Assembly (NCBI GenBank): GCA_041655255.1
Contig: JBBAFS010000007.1
Span: 1-39,470 of the forward strand
Direction: 5' to 3'
DNA length: 39,470 nucleotides
DNA from: JBBAFS01 sp041655255
Lineage (GTDB): Bacteria > Spirochaetota > Spirochaetia > Sphaerochaetales > Sphaerochaetaceae
Positions 7,384-14,138 of the stretch are shown here, piece by piece. Every line of letters begins with the position of its first letter. The stretch's first letter is position 1. A model generated the notes under the pieces. The model worked only from the letters and a program-made list of their open reading frames with translations, did no database searches and was not told where the DNA came from. Position numbers and translations under genes: made by a program.

Positions 7384-9237
7384 TTATGATCGCAAACGGT
7401 AGCGCAACAGGCGCATCCCATTCAATATTACCACTAAAATACTTCCCTCGTGAACCAACATCCCAACCGACATGTTCATCCAATCGCTGAAGAACACACC
7501 CAAGAGAAGGAAGATGACAACCCCGACTGCGATTACGATATTCTGGGTCATGTTTGACGCAGTTGCTTTGGCCAGGCCGAGAGCGTGAGGAAGGCGGTTA
7601 AAATCGCTGTTCATCAGAACAACACTGCTCGTCTCGATCGCAACGTCGGTTCCGCTACCCATCGCGATGCCAACATCGGCGAGGGCAAGGGAGGGACTGT
7701 CATTCACCCCGTCGCCGACAAAAGCGACGATATGGCCAACTTTCTGAAGCTCTTTGATGTATGCAGCTTTATCTTCGGGGAGCATGTTTCCGTGCGCCTC
7801 GGTAAGGCCAAGTTCCTTCGCTACCAGATCGACGGTGCCTTGGTTATCGCCGGAGAGCACCACCAGATTCTTCACTCCCAAGCGTTTCAGGCGAGCTAAG
7901 TTTGTCTTCACTCCTTCCCGGATTTGATCACGGATTCCAAAGAGGGCAACAAGAGTTCCGTCAACGGAGGCCAGAACCAACGAGTTTCCTTGGTTCTCAT
8001 ACCGGGCGATATCGGCTTTGGCCGAATCGGAGAGAGCAATCGAATGGGTATCGAGCAACGCGGCATTTCCCACCACGATCTGCTTTTCGTTCACCGTGGC
8101 GGCAATACCCCCACCCTTGATGACATCCGTATTGGTAACGGGATAGAGGGGACGCTCACCGAGATATTCAACGATAGCCCTAGCCAGAGGGTGGTCGCTC
8201 TCCCGTTCAACGGAGACTATGTAAGAGATAATCTCTTCCACCTCCTCAGTGTAGTAGGTCACATCACCAACCTTGGGATTGCCCACCGTAAGGGTTCCCG
8301 TTTTATCGAAAACGATCGTATCGGTTCGTTTGAACTGATGAATTACTTCACTACCTTTGAGCAACACGCCGTGTCGGGCACCGTTGCCGATTCCCGCCAC
8401 ATTCGATACCGGTACTCCGATGACCAATGCTCCGGGACATCCCAAGACAAGAATCGTGATCGCCAGTTCGATATCTTTGGAGACCAGCCACACCAAAGCA
8501 CCGAGGAGAAGAACTGCCGGGGTGTAGTACTTGCTAAAGCGGTCGATGAACCGCTCGGTATCGCTTTTGGAGTCCTGAGCTTCTTCGACGAGTTCGATGA
8601 TCTTCCCAAAGGTGGTGTCTTCTCCGACTCGCTCTGCCTCAATGATGATCGTTCCGTTATCTAAAATCGTCGAAGCATATACCTGTGAACCAACACTCTT
8701 CCCAACTGGGACCGCTTCACCGGTGATGCTCGCTTCGTTGATATAGCCTTCTCCGCTTTGAACGGTTCCGTCAACAGGGATCATCGCTCCGGTTTTCACC
8801 AAAAGAGTGTCCCCGATTTCGACATCACCAATGTCGATCTCTTCAAACTCCCCATCTTCACTCTGGCGCAAAGCACTTTGGGGGGCCATCTCTGTCAGCT
8901 CCTTAATCGCCGAGCGGGTTTTATTCAAGGTACGCTGTTCAAGATAAGAGCCGAAGAGAAAGAGAAAGGTTACGATTGCTGATTCTTCAAAGTTTCGGAT
9001 GAGAAATGCTCCGCCGACGGCGATTGTCACCAGAACATCAATGCTGACGACCTTCACCCGAAGGGCTTGGTAGGCTTGAATCGCAATCGGGGCGATGCCC
9101 AGCAAGGAAGCGAGGATCAACGCCCCAGCACCAAGGACTTCATTCTTAAAGATTAAGGTACTGCCAAATCCCAAAACGATGAGAAATGCACCAAGGCCCG
9201 CAATCTTTTTTTTACTGCGTAAAATAAAGCGCTGCAT
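7384..9237 (-). CDS. P1B-type heavy-metal-translocating ATPase with CPG motif
   Basis: A 617-residue P-type ATPase. It has the actuator motif SITGEAVPV, the phosphorylation site FDKTGTLT, the nucleotide-domain HP dipeptide (ESDHPLARA) and the hinge VGDGVNDSPSLALADVGIAMG. The transmembrane metal site is LGCPGALVIG, i.e. CPG rather than the usual CPC, CPH, SPC or TPC. The last helix has HEGSILVVILNGMRLL, which recalls the HEGxT of the P1B-4 group. There is no N-terminal metal-binding domain; a separate HMA protein follows. The ATG starts right after the TAG of the small upstream gene, indicating translational coupling. Function: metal efflux or uptake, metal uncertain. Confidence 0.93.
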   Translation of the reverse strand: MQRFILRSKKKIAGLGAFLIVLGFGSTLIFKNEVLGAGALILASLLGIAPIAIQAYQALRVKVVSIDVLVTIAVGGAFLIRNFEESAIVTFLFLFGSYLEQRTLNKTRSAIKELTEMAPQSALRQSEDGEFEEIDIGDVEIGDTLLVKTGAMIPVDGTVQSGEGYINEASITGEAVPVGKSVGSQVYASTILDNGTIIIEAERVGEDTTFGKIIELVEEAQDSKSDTERFIDRFSKYYTPAVLLLGALVWLVSKDIELAITILVLGCPGALVIGVPVSNVAGIGNGARHGVLLKGSEVIHQFKRTDTIVFDKTGTLTVGNPKVGDVTYYTEEVEEIISYIVSVERESDHPLARAIVEYLGERPLYPVTNTDVIKGGGIAATVNEKQIVVGNAALLDTHSIALSDSAKADIARYENQGNSLVLASVDGTLVALFGIRDQIREGVKTNLARLKRLGVKNLVVLSGDNQGTVDLVAKELGLTEAHGNMLPEDKAAYIKELQKVGHIVAFVGDGVNDSPSLALADVGIAMGSGTDVAIETSSVVLMNSDFNRLPHALGLAKATASNMTQNIVIAVGVVIFLLLGVFFSDWMNMSVGMLVHEGSILVVILNGMRLLRYRLRS

Positions 9238-9531
9238 CTACGAGTTCCGATAGGCAGTATCGAGTTCTTCAAGCATCTTGTAGACCGCTTCATAGCTCTC
9301 GCATACATCCGAGGGTACCGTGTAGTTTGTGGTAATAGTCCGAAGGGATGAAAACTCACCTTCCAAATCGACTCGATTCTTACCCGCACCTTTCATCTTT
9401 TCTTCCATTGTTTTGAATACGGAATGCACTTCAAGGAACTCAGGATGAGCTCCTCCATGAACCCGAGAGACGATTGGGACGTATTGTTGCAGGGTCTTAA
9501 AATAGTGCTTCTTTGCTTCGTTAAATGTCAT
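9238..9531 (-). CDS. small conserved His/Cys-rich protein of the metal unit
   Basis: A 97-residue helical protein starting MTFNEAKKHY. The ATG at 9531 is preferred over one at 9555 because AAAGGAG precedes it at normal spacing. Notable residues: RVHGGAHPEF, LEVHSVF and VPSDVCESYEAV, which give three or four His and one Cys that could bind metal. It resembles small proteins or C-terminal segments sometimes annotated with Ric/hemerythrin-like iron-sulfur repair proteins, but I cannot assign it with confidence. It is first in the unit with the P1B ATPase (stop and start codons abut) and the HMA protein, so a metal- or redox-linked role is likely. Confidence 0.75.
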   Translation of the reverse strand: MTFNEAKKHYFKTLQQYVPIVSRVHGGAHPEFLEVHSVFKTMEEKMKGAGKNRVDLEGEFSSLRTITTNYTVPSDVCESYEAVYKMLEELDTAYRNS

Positions 9532-9555
9532 AAAAACTCCTTTGGGTGTAATCAT

Positions 9556-9950
9556 ATCCTACTATACTGCTATGTTTTAGAAGCGGCAACTGAATCCAGC
9601 CAAGAATGTTCTTCTTTGAGGTGTGAAACGATCAGAGAAGCGGTATCATTCTTTTGTTTTAATCGATTCAAAGATTATTGACTGCCATTCTTTGTAGGGA
9701 GACACGATTCTGATACTACACAACTTGATAGATCGTTCCTCGACTCACAATTATTGAGTAAGATATCTATGCTTGAAACCATCGCAGCTGGTGCAACAAT
9801 CATAAAAATTTGAAGGGTTTTTCTTTGGACTGGTAATAGTCACTGGATCACCCAGTTATCATCTCCTAAAACCTCTAATTTTTAGGAGATGTTGGTGTTG
9901 GTTAGGGGATTTTTTTATTTCACGACGGAGATTCAATTCCAGAAAAAATA
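9556..9950. other. non-coding gap with hairpin between metal unit and Fic gene
   Basis: No gene is supported. A frame starting ATG at about 9771 (MLETIAAGATIIKI) ends after 14 codons and could be a remnant. At 9861-9871 and 9880-9890, ATCTCCTAAAA and TTTTAGGAGAT form a perfect 11-bp stem with an 8-base loop. There is no T-run, and the arms match boxes found upstream of the Fic gene at 11056-11086. Confidence 0.6.
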
Positions 9951-11012
9951 TTATATTTGGGTAATATCTCTGTTTTTTATGTATGCGGTACTGGGACCCG
10001 CACCTAACCGTAAAATGAATTTCTCTTCAGTGAGCTTTTTTAAGGCATTTTCAACAGAAGCTCTGCCAATACTAGGGCAAAGTTCCCAAATTTGTTGTTT
10101 GGTAAATTTACCTAATGTATCATCTACTACGATTTTTACAATATCGTATGCCGAACTCGCACGATCAGAGGCCTCAATTCGCTCATTTAAATCTCTATAA
10201 CAACTTAAAATAATCCCCAACATATACTTTATGAATGGGAGATAATCATTCTCTTGCTCTTTCCAGTTGTTTGAAGATCTCGCTAATGCATCATAATACT
10301 CCAGTTTTGTAGTCTCTATTTTCTTTTCGATGCTAATATATTTACCAACTACGAAATCACTCTTATAGAGTAACAAAGCTGTCAGCAATCTACTCATACG
10401 ACCGTTTCCATCATTAAATGGGTGAATGCAGAGGAAATCAAGAATAAAAATTGGAATTAATAATAGAGGCTCTATAGCTTCCAAAGCAATGACTCGTTTG
10501 TAACTTTCGCAACTATCATCTATTGCTTGGGGTGTTTTATATGGTTCCAAAGGAGTGAAAATTATATTTGTTAAGCCATTACTAAATGTTTCACTGATAT
10601 AATTTTGAGTGCTCTTAAATTGTCCTCTATACCTCAAAGGTGTGTATTGCAACAAATCACGATGAAATTGGAGTATTACATTTTTAGAAATCTCAATGTA
10701 TTCATAATTGGTATGAATTAAGTCTAATACATCTCGATAACCAAGAATCTCTTGTTCATTACGATTTCTCGGTGCGGTTCGTTCAGCCATAAGTTGTTTC
10801 ATTCTAGCAGAGGATGTACCTATATTTTCTATTTTATTAGAGCTTTCTGTGCTTTGTATTTTTGCAATCTTAACTAATCGTTCCAACTGTGCCGGCTTCG
10901 TTCTATTGTACAGTTCCTGTTTCCCTTTGTAGGCATAAATTTGAGCAATTAACGATAGAATTTCCCCATCCCATCTATTATTCTGTAGCCTTGAATAATC
11001 AAACTGCCGCAT
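9951..11012 (-). CDS. Fic-domain AMPylase-like protein with inhibitory helix and C-terminal winged helix
   Basis: A 353-residue protein. Residues 58-63 read SNKIEN, fitting the [S/T]xxxE[G/N] inhibitory helix of class II Fic proteins. The active-site loop HPFNDGNGRMSR (197-208) is complete, with catalytic His197 and the anion-binding GNGR. The C-terminus (about 285-345, FTKQQIWELCPSIGRASVEN) looks like a winged helix-turn-helix. Family knowledge: transfer of AMP or another nucleotide to target hydroxyls, held off by the inhibitory Glu. ATG at 11012 gives the conserved MRQFDYSRLQNN N-terminus. It stands alone, flanked on both sides by TAGGAGAT boxes, which suggests autoregulation through the winged helix. 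Target unknown. Confidence 0.92.
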   Translation of the reverse strand: MRQFDYSRLQNNRWDGEILSLIAQIYAYKGKQELYNRTKPAQLERLVKIAKIQSTESSNKIENIGTSSARMKQLMAERTAPRNRNEQEILGYRDVLDLIHTNYEYIEISKNVILQFHRDLLQYTPLRYRGQFKSTQNYISETFSNGLTNIIFTPLEPYKTPQAIDDSCESYKRVIALEAIEPLLLIPIFILDFLCIHPFNDGNGRMSRLLTALLLYKSDFVVGKYISIEKKIETTKLEYYDALARSSNNWKEQENDYLPFIKYMLGIILSCYRDLNERIEASDRASSAYDIVKIVVDDTLGKFTKQQIWELCPSIGRASVENALKKLTEEKFILRLGAGPSTAYIKNRDITQI

Positions 11013-11055
11013 TACATCCCCCAGAATGTTACTGTATTTCCTAAAAGATACTACA

Positions 11056-11086
11056 AACTAGGAGATATTGAAAGGAATTAGGAGAT
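11056..11086. promoter_or_regulatory. tandem boxes upstream of the Fic gene
   Basis: AACTAGGAGAT (11056-11066) and AATTAGGAGAT (11076-11086) are direct repeats 20 bp apart, 44-74 bases before the Fic start codon. The same sequence forms both arms of the hairpin downstream of the gene (9861-9890). Probable operator sites. Confidence 0.5.
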
Positions 11087-11125
11087 TCCTATTAAGAATT
11101 CTCTAACACAAAGGTGAACTTCTTA

Positions 11126-11275
11126 TCATGTTAGGTACCCATAAGGATCTTCTCTTCCCTGTCTCTCTTCTTCCATTACCAGCAACTCATGGGCACACAA
11201 GAGCTGCGAGTAATAATCCTTCATAGCTTCATCCACGAAGAACTGTATATGGCAATTCGAGCAGTAAAACCTGTA
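11126..11275 (-). pseudogene. unassigned gene remnant with a CxxC motif
   Basis: A 49-codon open stretch between stops, without a start codon, reads like the C-terminus of a real protein: FYCSNCHIQFFVDEAM, then CAHELLVMEEERQGREDPYG and a TGA. CSNC could be half of a zinc site. No family recognised. It is one of several decayed pieces in 11,013-12,083. Confidence 0.3.
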
Positions 11276-11512
11276 CTACCGAAAACAGATGTTGCTTTTG
11301 CTAAAAGAGTCGAACACTCTCTGAAGCGAACTCTCCCGAGCAGATAACATAAAGGCTATAAGTTGGTTTTGGGGAAAGTTTTTTCACCCGGTTATTGACA
11401 TATACCATTATCAATACTAATTAATAGAAGGCTTCATATGCCATACGAGATGTAACAAGCCCGATGGGTTACGGCTCGATGACCGGACTCGGAATGGAAT
11501 GTTGCTGCCCAA

Positions 11513-11568
11513 ATAGTTTTCAATATTTTGTAAACTTTTTGTTGATAGTTTTCAATATTTTGGAAACT
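11513..11568. repeat. pair of 24-bp near-palindromic direct repeats without a gene
   Basis: Two copies, 11513-11536 and 11545-11568, both fit ATAGTTTTCAATATTTTG followed by TAAACT or GAAACT. Each is nearly self-complementary (AGTTT...AAACT), and the copies start 32 bp apart. This looks like an operator pair of a regulator or toxin-antitoxin locus, but only a 24-codon frame (MISMGKKVTLNAIFLTLAYL...) follows, so the locus has probably been lost. Confidence 0.6.
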
Positions 11569-11803
11569 ACGGTACAGAGTGCTACAACGGATCTATAACC
11601 TTATGATTTTTCCTATAGGATGATTTCAATGGGAAAGAAGGTGACGCTGAATGCAATATTTCTCACCCTCGCATACTTGGCGCCCCTGGGATGAGTGACA
11701 TTCAGAATCATCGCAATAAAAGGCGTCGATGGGAGACTGAACTACAGTTAGAACTACATCTGTCTCAAGTACACAAGGATATAATGCATATCAAGTAGAT
11801 TAA

Positions 11804-11992
11804 GAGTCTAAAACCAAAGAATTGCTGGAAAAACTATTCTCTAATGATAGCAACAATCCGTTGCGTTCAATTATGTATCTGCTCTTGCAGATGATTATGG
11901 ATTATGAAGTGACAAACAAGGTAGGAGCCCAGAAGGGCGAACACAGCACAGATAGATCAACATCCCCCTTCATCTTATACGTGCTCATTTAG
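11804..11992 (+). pseudogene. possible IS256-type (mutator) transposase N-terminal remnant
   Basis: A 62-codon stretch without a start codon. ESKTKELLEKLF, then LRSIMYLLLQMIMDYEVTNK and VGAQKGEHSTDR match the usual order of the N-terminus of IS256-family transposases (L.xLL..ml..E...hlGA..yeR). The frame ends soon after at TAG. No DDE catalytic region is present. The assignment is by pattern only. Confidence 0.4.
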
Positions 11993-12027
11993 GCGTAATG
12001 GTGTGAAGCTCATATGAAAATGAATAA

Positions 12028-12058
12028 TTGCTAAAAAATAAGATAATCCTGTTATAAT
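12028..12058 (+). promoter_or_regulatory. sigma70-like promoter
   Basis: TTGCTA (12028-12033) and a perfect TATAAT (12053-12058) with a 19-base spacer, 25 bases before the ATG of the 51-codon frame. Confidence 0.5.
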
Positions 12059-12083
12059 GGAGTAAAATAATTGGATTTAACTT

Positions 12084-12239
12084 ATGGTACTACAAGATTT
12101 CATATCTTTCTTCAATAAAAACTCTCAAGATGAATTTGAATACATTTCATCAGGGCTTGATATTCCATCCATCCCCTCTGAATACATCAGTGCTTTTAAA
12201 GCGGGAGACAGAAAGAAATATATTGAAGAGGGTCTGTAA
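12084..12239 (+). CDS. small hypothetical protein (51 aa)
   Basis: ATG to TAA, encoding MVLQDFISFFNKNSQDEFEY, a GLDIPSIPSEYISAF turn region and GDRKKYIEEGL. It is acidic, probably two helices joined by a proline-rich loop. The ribosome site is weak (TTGGATTT). Support comes from context: a good promoter at 12028-12058 and an intrinsic terminator at 12325-12356 frame it as its own transcript. No family recognised. It could be a small regulator, an antitoxin-like protein or the truncated N-terminus of a longer gene. Confidence 0.4.
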   Translation: MVLQDFISFFNKNSQDEFEYISSGLDIPSIPSEYISAFKAGDRKKYIEEGL

Positions 12240-12324
12240 GCATTTTAAGAAGGGGGTACTTCCCTACTCGCCAAGTAGTTCTTACTTCTGCCAGATTGCA
12301 TCAATCTCAGTCAATAACCACAAG

Positions 12325-12356
12325 AAGGCAAACCTAAGATAGGGTTTGCCTTTTTC
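12325..12356 (+). terminator. Rho-independent terminator
   Basis: AAGGCAAACC (12325-12334) pairs perfectly with GGTTTGCCTT (12343-12352), with an 8-base loop, and the stem runs into TTTTTCTTTT. It ends the short transcript that starts near 12060. Confidence 0.85.
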
Positions 12357-12437
12357 TTTTCTCTCCCTACTACCTGTTCCTTCTCTGCCAAAGTTCACTG
12401 GTCACCTTTGAAGATTCCAACGTGAAATCTATTGATA

Positions 12438-12482
12438 TTTAGGGAACTTTAGTTGATTATTTATGCATGATTGTTCCCTAAA
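12438..12482. promoter_or_regulatory. inverted repeat at the start of the second Fic gene
   Basis: TTTAGGGAAC (12438-12447) and GTTCCCTAAA (12473-12482) are a perfect 10-base inverted repeat, 25 bases between arms, ending 11 bases before the ATG. The right arm runs directly into the ribosome site AAGGGGGTG. The same arm sequence recurs after the gene (13422-13463). Probable operator or translation-controlling hairpin. Confidence 0.65.
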
Positions 12483-12493
12483 GGGGGTGTGCC

Positions 12494-13420
12494 ATGTCAA
12501 CTGTCCCCGAATTGCTCCGCCAGAGGGCGGAACTCGAATCTCGCCTAACATTCATTCCTTATGAAGGGACTGTTGAGATCAAAAGCATTGAAGAAGGTAA
12601 ATACCTCTACGTACGAAAGCGCTTAGCAGGTAAACTCACATCTCAATATGTGGGCAAATATTCGGAAGAACTTCATACCCTCCTGCTTCGTCAGGTTAAA
12701 ATGGTCCGAGATCTTCGTAAGGAAATAAGATTGGTAGACCGACAGCTTGCTCAAGCTGGCTACCAAAAAAAGCCGATTTCTCAGCGGGTGGCCCTCAATG
12801 TAGATTTTGCCCGAATCAATGTCAAAAGTTTGATCTATGATCAAGCAGTACTCGAAGGTGTTGCTACCACGTTTCCACAAACTGAAACAATCCTTGAAAA
12901 CGGTAAGGTAACCGGAATAAGTCCTTCAGACATTCAGAAGATAATTAACCTGAAGAACGCATGGGAATTCATACTGGATAAGGACGTAATTGCGGCTCAT
13001 AGTGACTACGATATCCTCTGTCATATCGCTCGTTTAGTTAATGAAGGGTTTTACGAATCAGGAGGGAAACCAAGGAGTGTGCCTGTTACAATTGGAGGTA
13101 CAAATTACATCCCCCCAATTCCAATGGAGTCGGATGTAAAAGACCAAATAATAGAATTGACTACATCAGCAGATGCACCGATCGATATCGCCATTGATTT
13201 GTGCTTGTATGTTATGAAAGCTCAAATCTTCAATGACGGAAATAAACGCACAGCTGTGGTATTTTCCAACCATTTCCTTATTGGAAGGGGTAAAGGACTC
13301 CTCGTAATCCCTGAAAGAGAAGTCGAGACATTTAGAACCCACCTAATCGCCTACTACGAAGGCAAAGATGATAAAATAATCAAGAAATTCCTGAGAGAAG
13401 TGTGTTGGCGACAATTCTAA
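12494..13420 (+). CDS. Fic-domain protein with altered active site (His to Gln)
   Basis: A 308-residue protein. The N-terminal 100 residues are a separate domain (YEGTVEIKSIEEGKYLYVRK, then KLTSQYVGKYSEEL and a basic coiled segment with KEIRLVDRQLAQAGY), seen in front of other Fic proteins. The C-terminal Fic fold has QIFNDGNKRTAVVF at 244-257. The fold-defining F-x-D-G-N-K-R is intact, but the catalytic His is Gln244. It may therefore bind nucleotide without usual AMP transfer, or use a different chemistry. ATG follows AAGGGGGTG at good spacing. No antitoxin gene adjoins it; inverted repeats flank it on both sides. Confidence 0.85.
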   Translation: MSTVPELLRQRAELESRLTFIPYEGTVEIKSIEEGKYLYVRKRLAGKLTSQYVGKYSEELHTLLLRQVKMVRDLRKEIRLVDRQLAQAGYQKKPISQRVALNVDFARINVKSLIYDQAVLEGVATTFPQTETILENGKVTGISPSDIQKIINLKNAWEFILDKDVIAAHSDYDILCHIARLVNEGFYESGGKPRSVPVTIGGTNYIPPIPMESDVKDQIIELTTSADAPIDIAIDLCLYVMKAQIFNDGNKRTAVVFSNHFLIGRGKGLLVIPEREVETFRTHLIAYYEGKDDKIIKKFLREVCWRQF

Positions 13421-13421
13421 T

Positions 13422-13463
13422 TTAGGGAAATTTCTTTTCTAATTGCTCATAAATATTCCCTAA
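13422..13463. repeat. inverted repeat after the second Fic gene
   Basis: TTAGGGAA (13422-13429) and TTCCCTAA (13456-13463) lie 2 bases past the stop codon. The arms are those of the upstream repeat and the overall span is nearly the same (42 versus 45 bp). No T-run follows. Confidence 0.6.
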
Positions 13464-13772
13464 TTCACCCTCCTGACTTTTTGACTTGCTAACCCAATAA
13501 TCCAATAAAACCTCTATTTCAGAGCTGAGAGGGGAATAATCCCCCTTGATACAAAATACAGATAAAATCCTTTCTCATACTGGTAGAGGCCTATGGCAAT
13601 AATGTGAAGAATATCTTCGATAAGAGCGTATTAATAGCTCAAATTGTAAGTTAAGTTGCAATATTTTGAGATTTCTACCTATTAGGAATTGAGTGTTCCT
13701 ATAGTTTAGGTTATGCTCCTTTACACCAATATAATATATTTAACATTATACTGTATAAGTAGTTAACTATAG
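13464..13772. other. AT-rich non-coding stretch before radC copy B
   Basis: No gene is supported. Visible structure: AGGGG/CCCCT hairpin near 13530-13547, CTATTAGGAA/TTCCTATAG inverted repeat near 13678-13704, and a TATACT promoter-like box near 13748. Confidence 0.5.
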
Positions 13773-13991
13773 TTGGAGGTTTTCAGCACACCCATCATTG
13801 AACGAGCTACAAGTATCATTGTTGCCCATAACCACCCAAGTAAAGATCTACGCCCGAGTCCCGAAGATTATCAAGTGACTAAAAGATTAACCCAAGCAGG
13901 CAATTTACTCGGAATAACACTGTTAGACCATGTTATTTTCAGTGATGAAGGATACTACTCAATGTTGGAAGCTGAAGAGATGATTGGTTGA
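13773..13991 (+). pseudogene. radC 3' fragment (copy B)
   Basis: A TTG-initiated frame of 72 codons is open, but it covers only the C-terminal half of the RadC MPN/JAMM domain: EVFSTPIIERATS, AHNHPSKDLRPSPEDY, LLDHVIFSDEGYYSMLEAEE. The JAMM HxH...S..D is present; the upstream Glu is not. Its left boundary matches that of copy A at base 29, and the first 116 bases are identical to it; the rest differs in about a third of positions but keeps the family pattern. Expression from the GGAGG near its start cannot be excluded, but a functional RadC is not expected. Confidence 0.75.
13775..13890 (+). repeat. 116-bp direct repeat, copy B
   Basis: Identical to bases 29-144 in the same orientation, placing 13,746 bp between corresponding points. 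Homologous recombination between the copies would remove that segment. Confidence 0.9.
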
Positions 13992-14138
13992 TTTACTCAC
14001 CATATTCCCCCTTCTAATGGAAAGTGTTGTTTTGATGATAGGCCTTCGCTATCATATTAATGGTCAATTGTTTGACTACACAATCCTATCATATTGCAGA
14101 ATGCGATGTTGAATGATTGCAACTTACCAGTGATTTAA

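Noticed and set aside
7924..8664. 246-codon open frame on the plus strand
   Set aside because: It is antisense to the conserved P1B ATPase, has no recognisable product and no ribosome site.
9861..9890. Intrinsic terminator of the first Fic gene
   Set aside because: The stem is perfect but no T-run follows on either strand, and the arms match the upstream boxes, so a protein-binding site is more likely.
12130..12342. 70-codon frame overlapping the small ORF and terminator
   Set aside because: It runs into the terminator stem, lacks a ribosome site and overlaps the better-supported 51-codon frame.
29..13890. Composite transposon
   Set aside because: No paired intact insertion sequences or target-site duplications were seen; only radC fragments and transposase relics are present.
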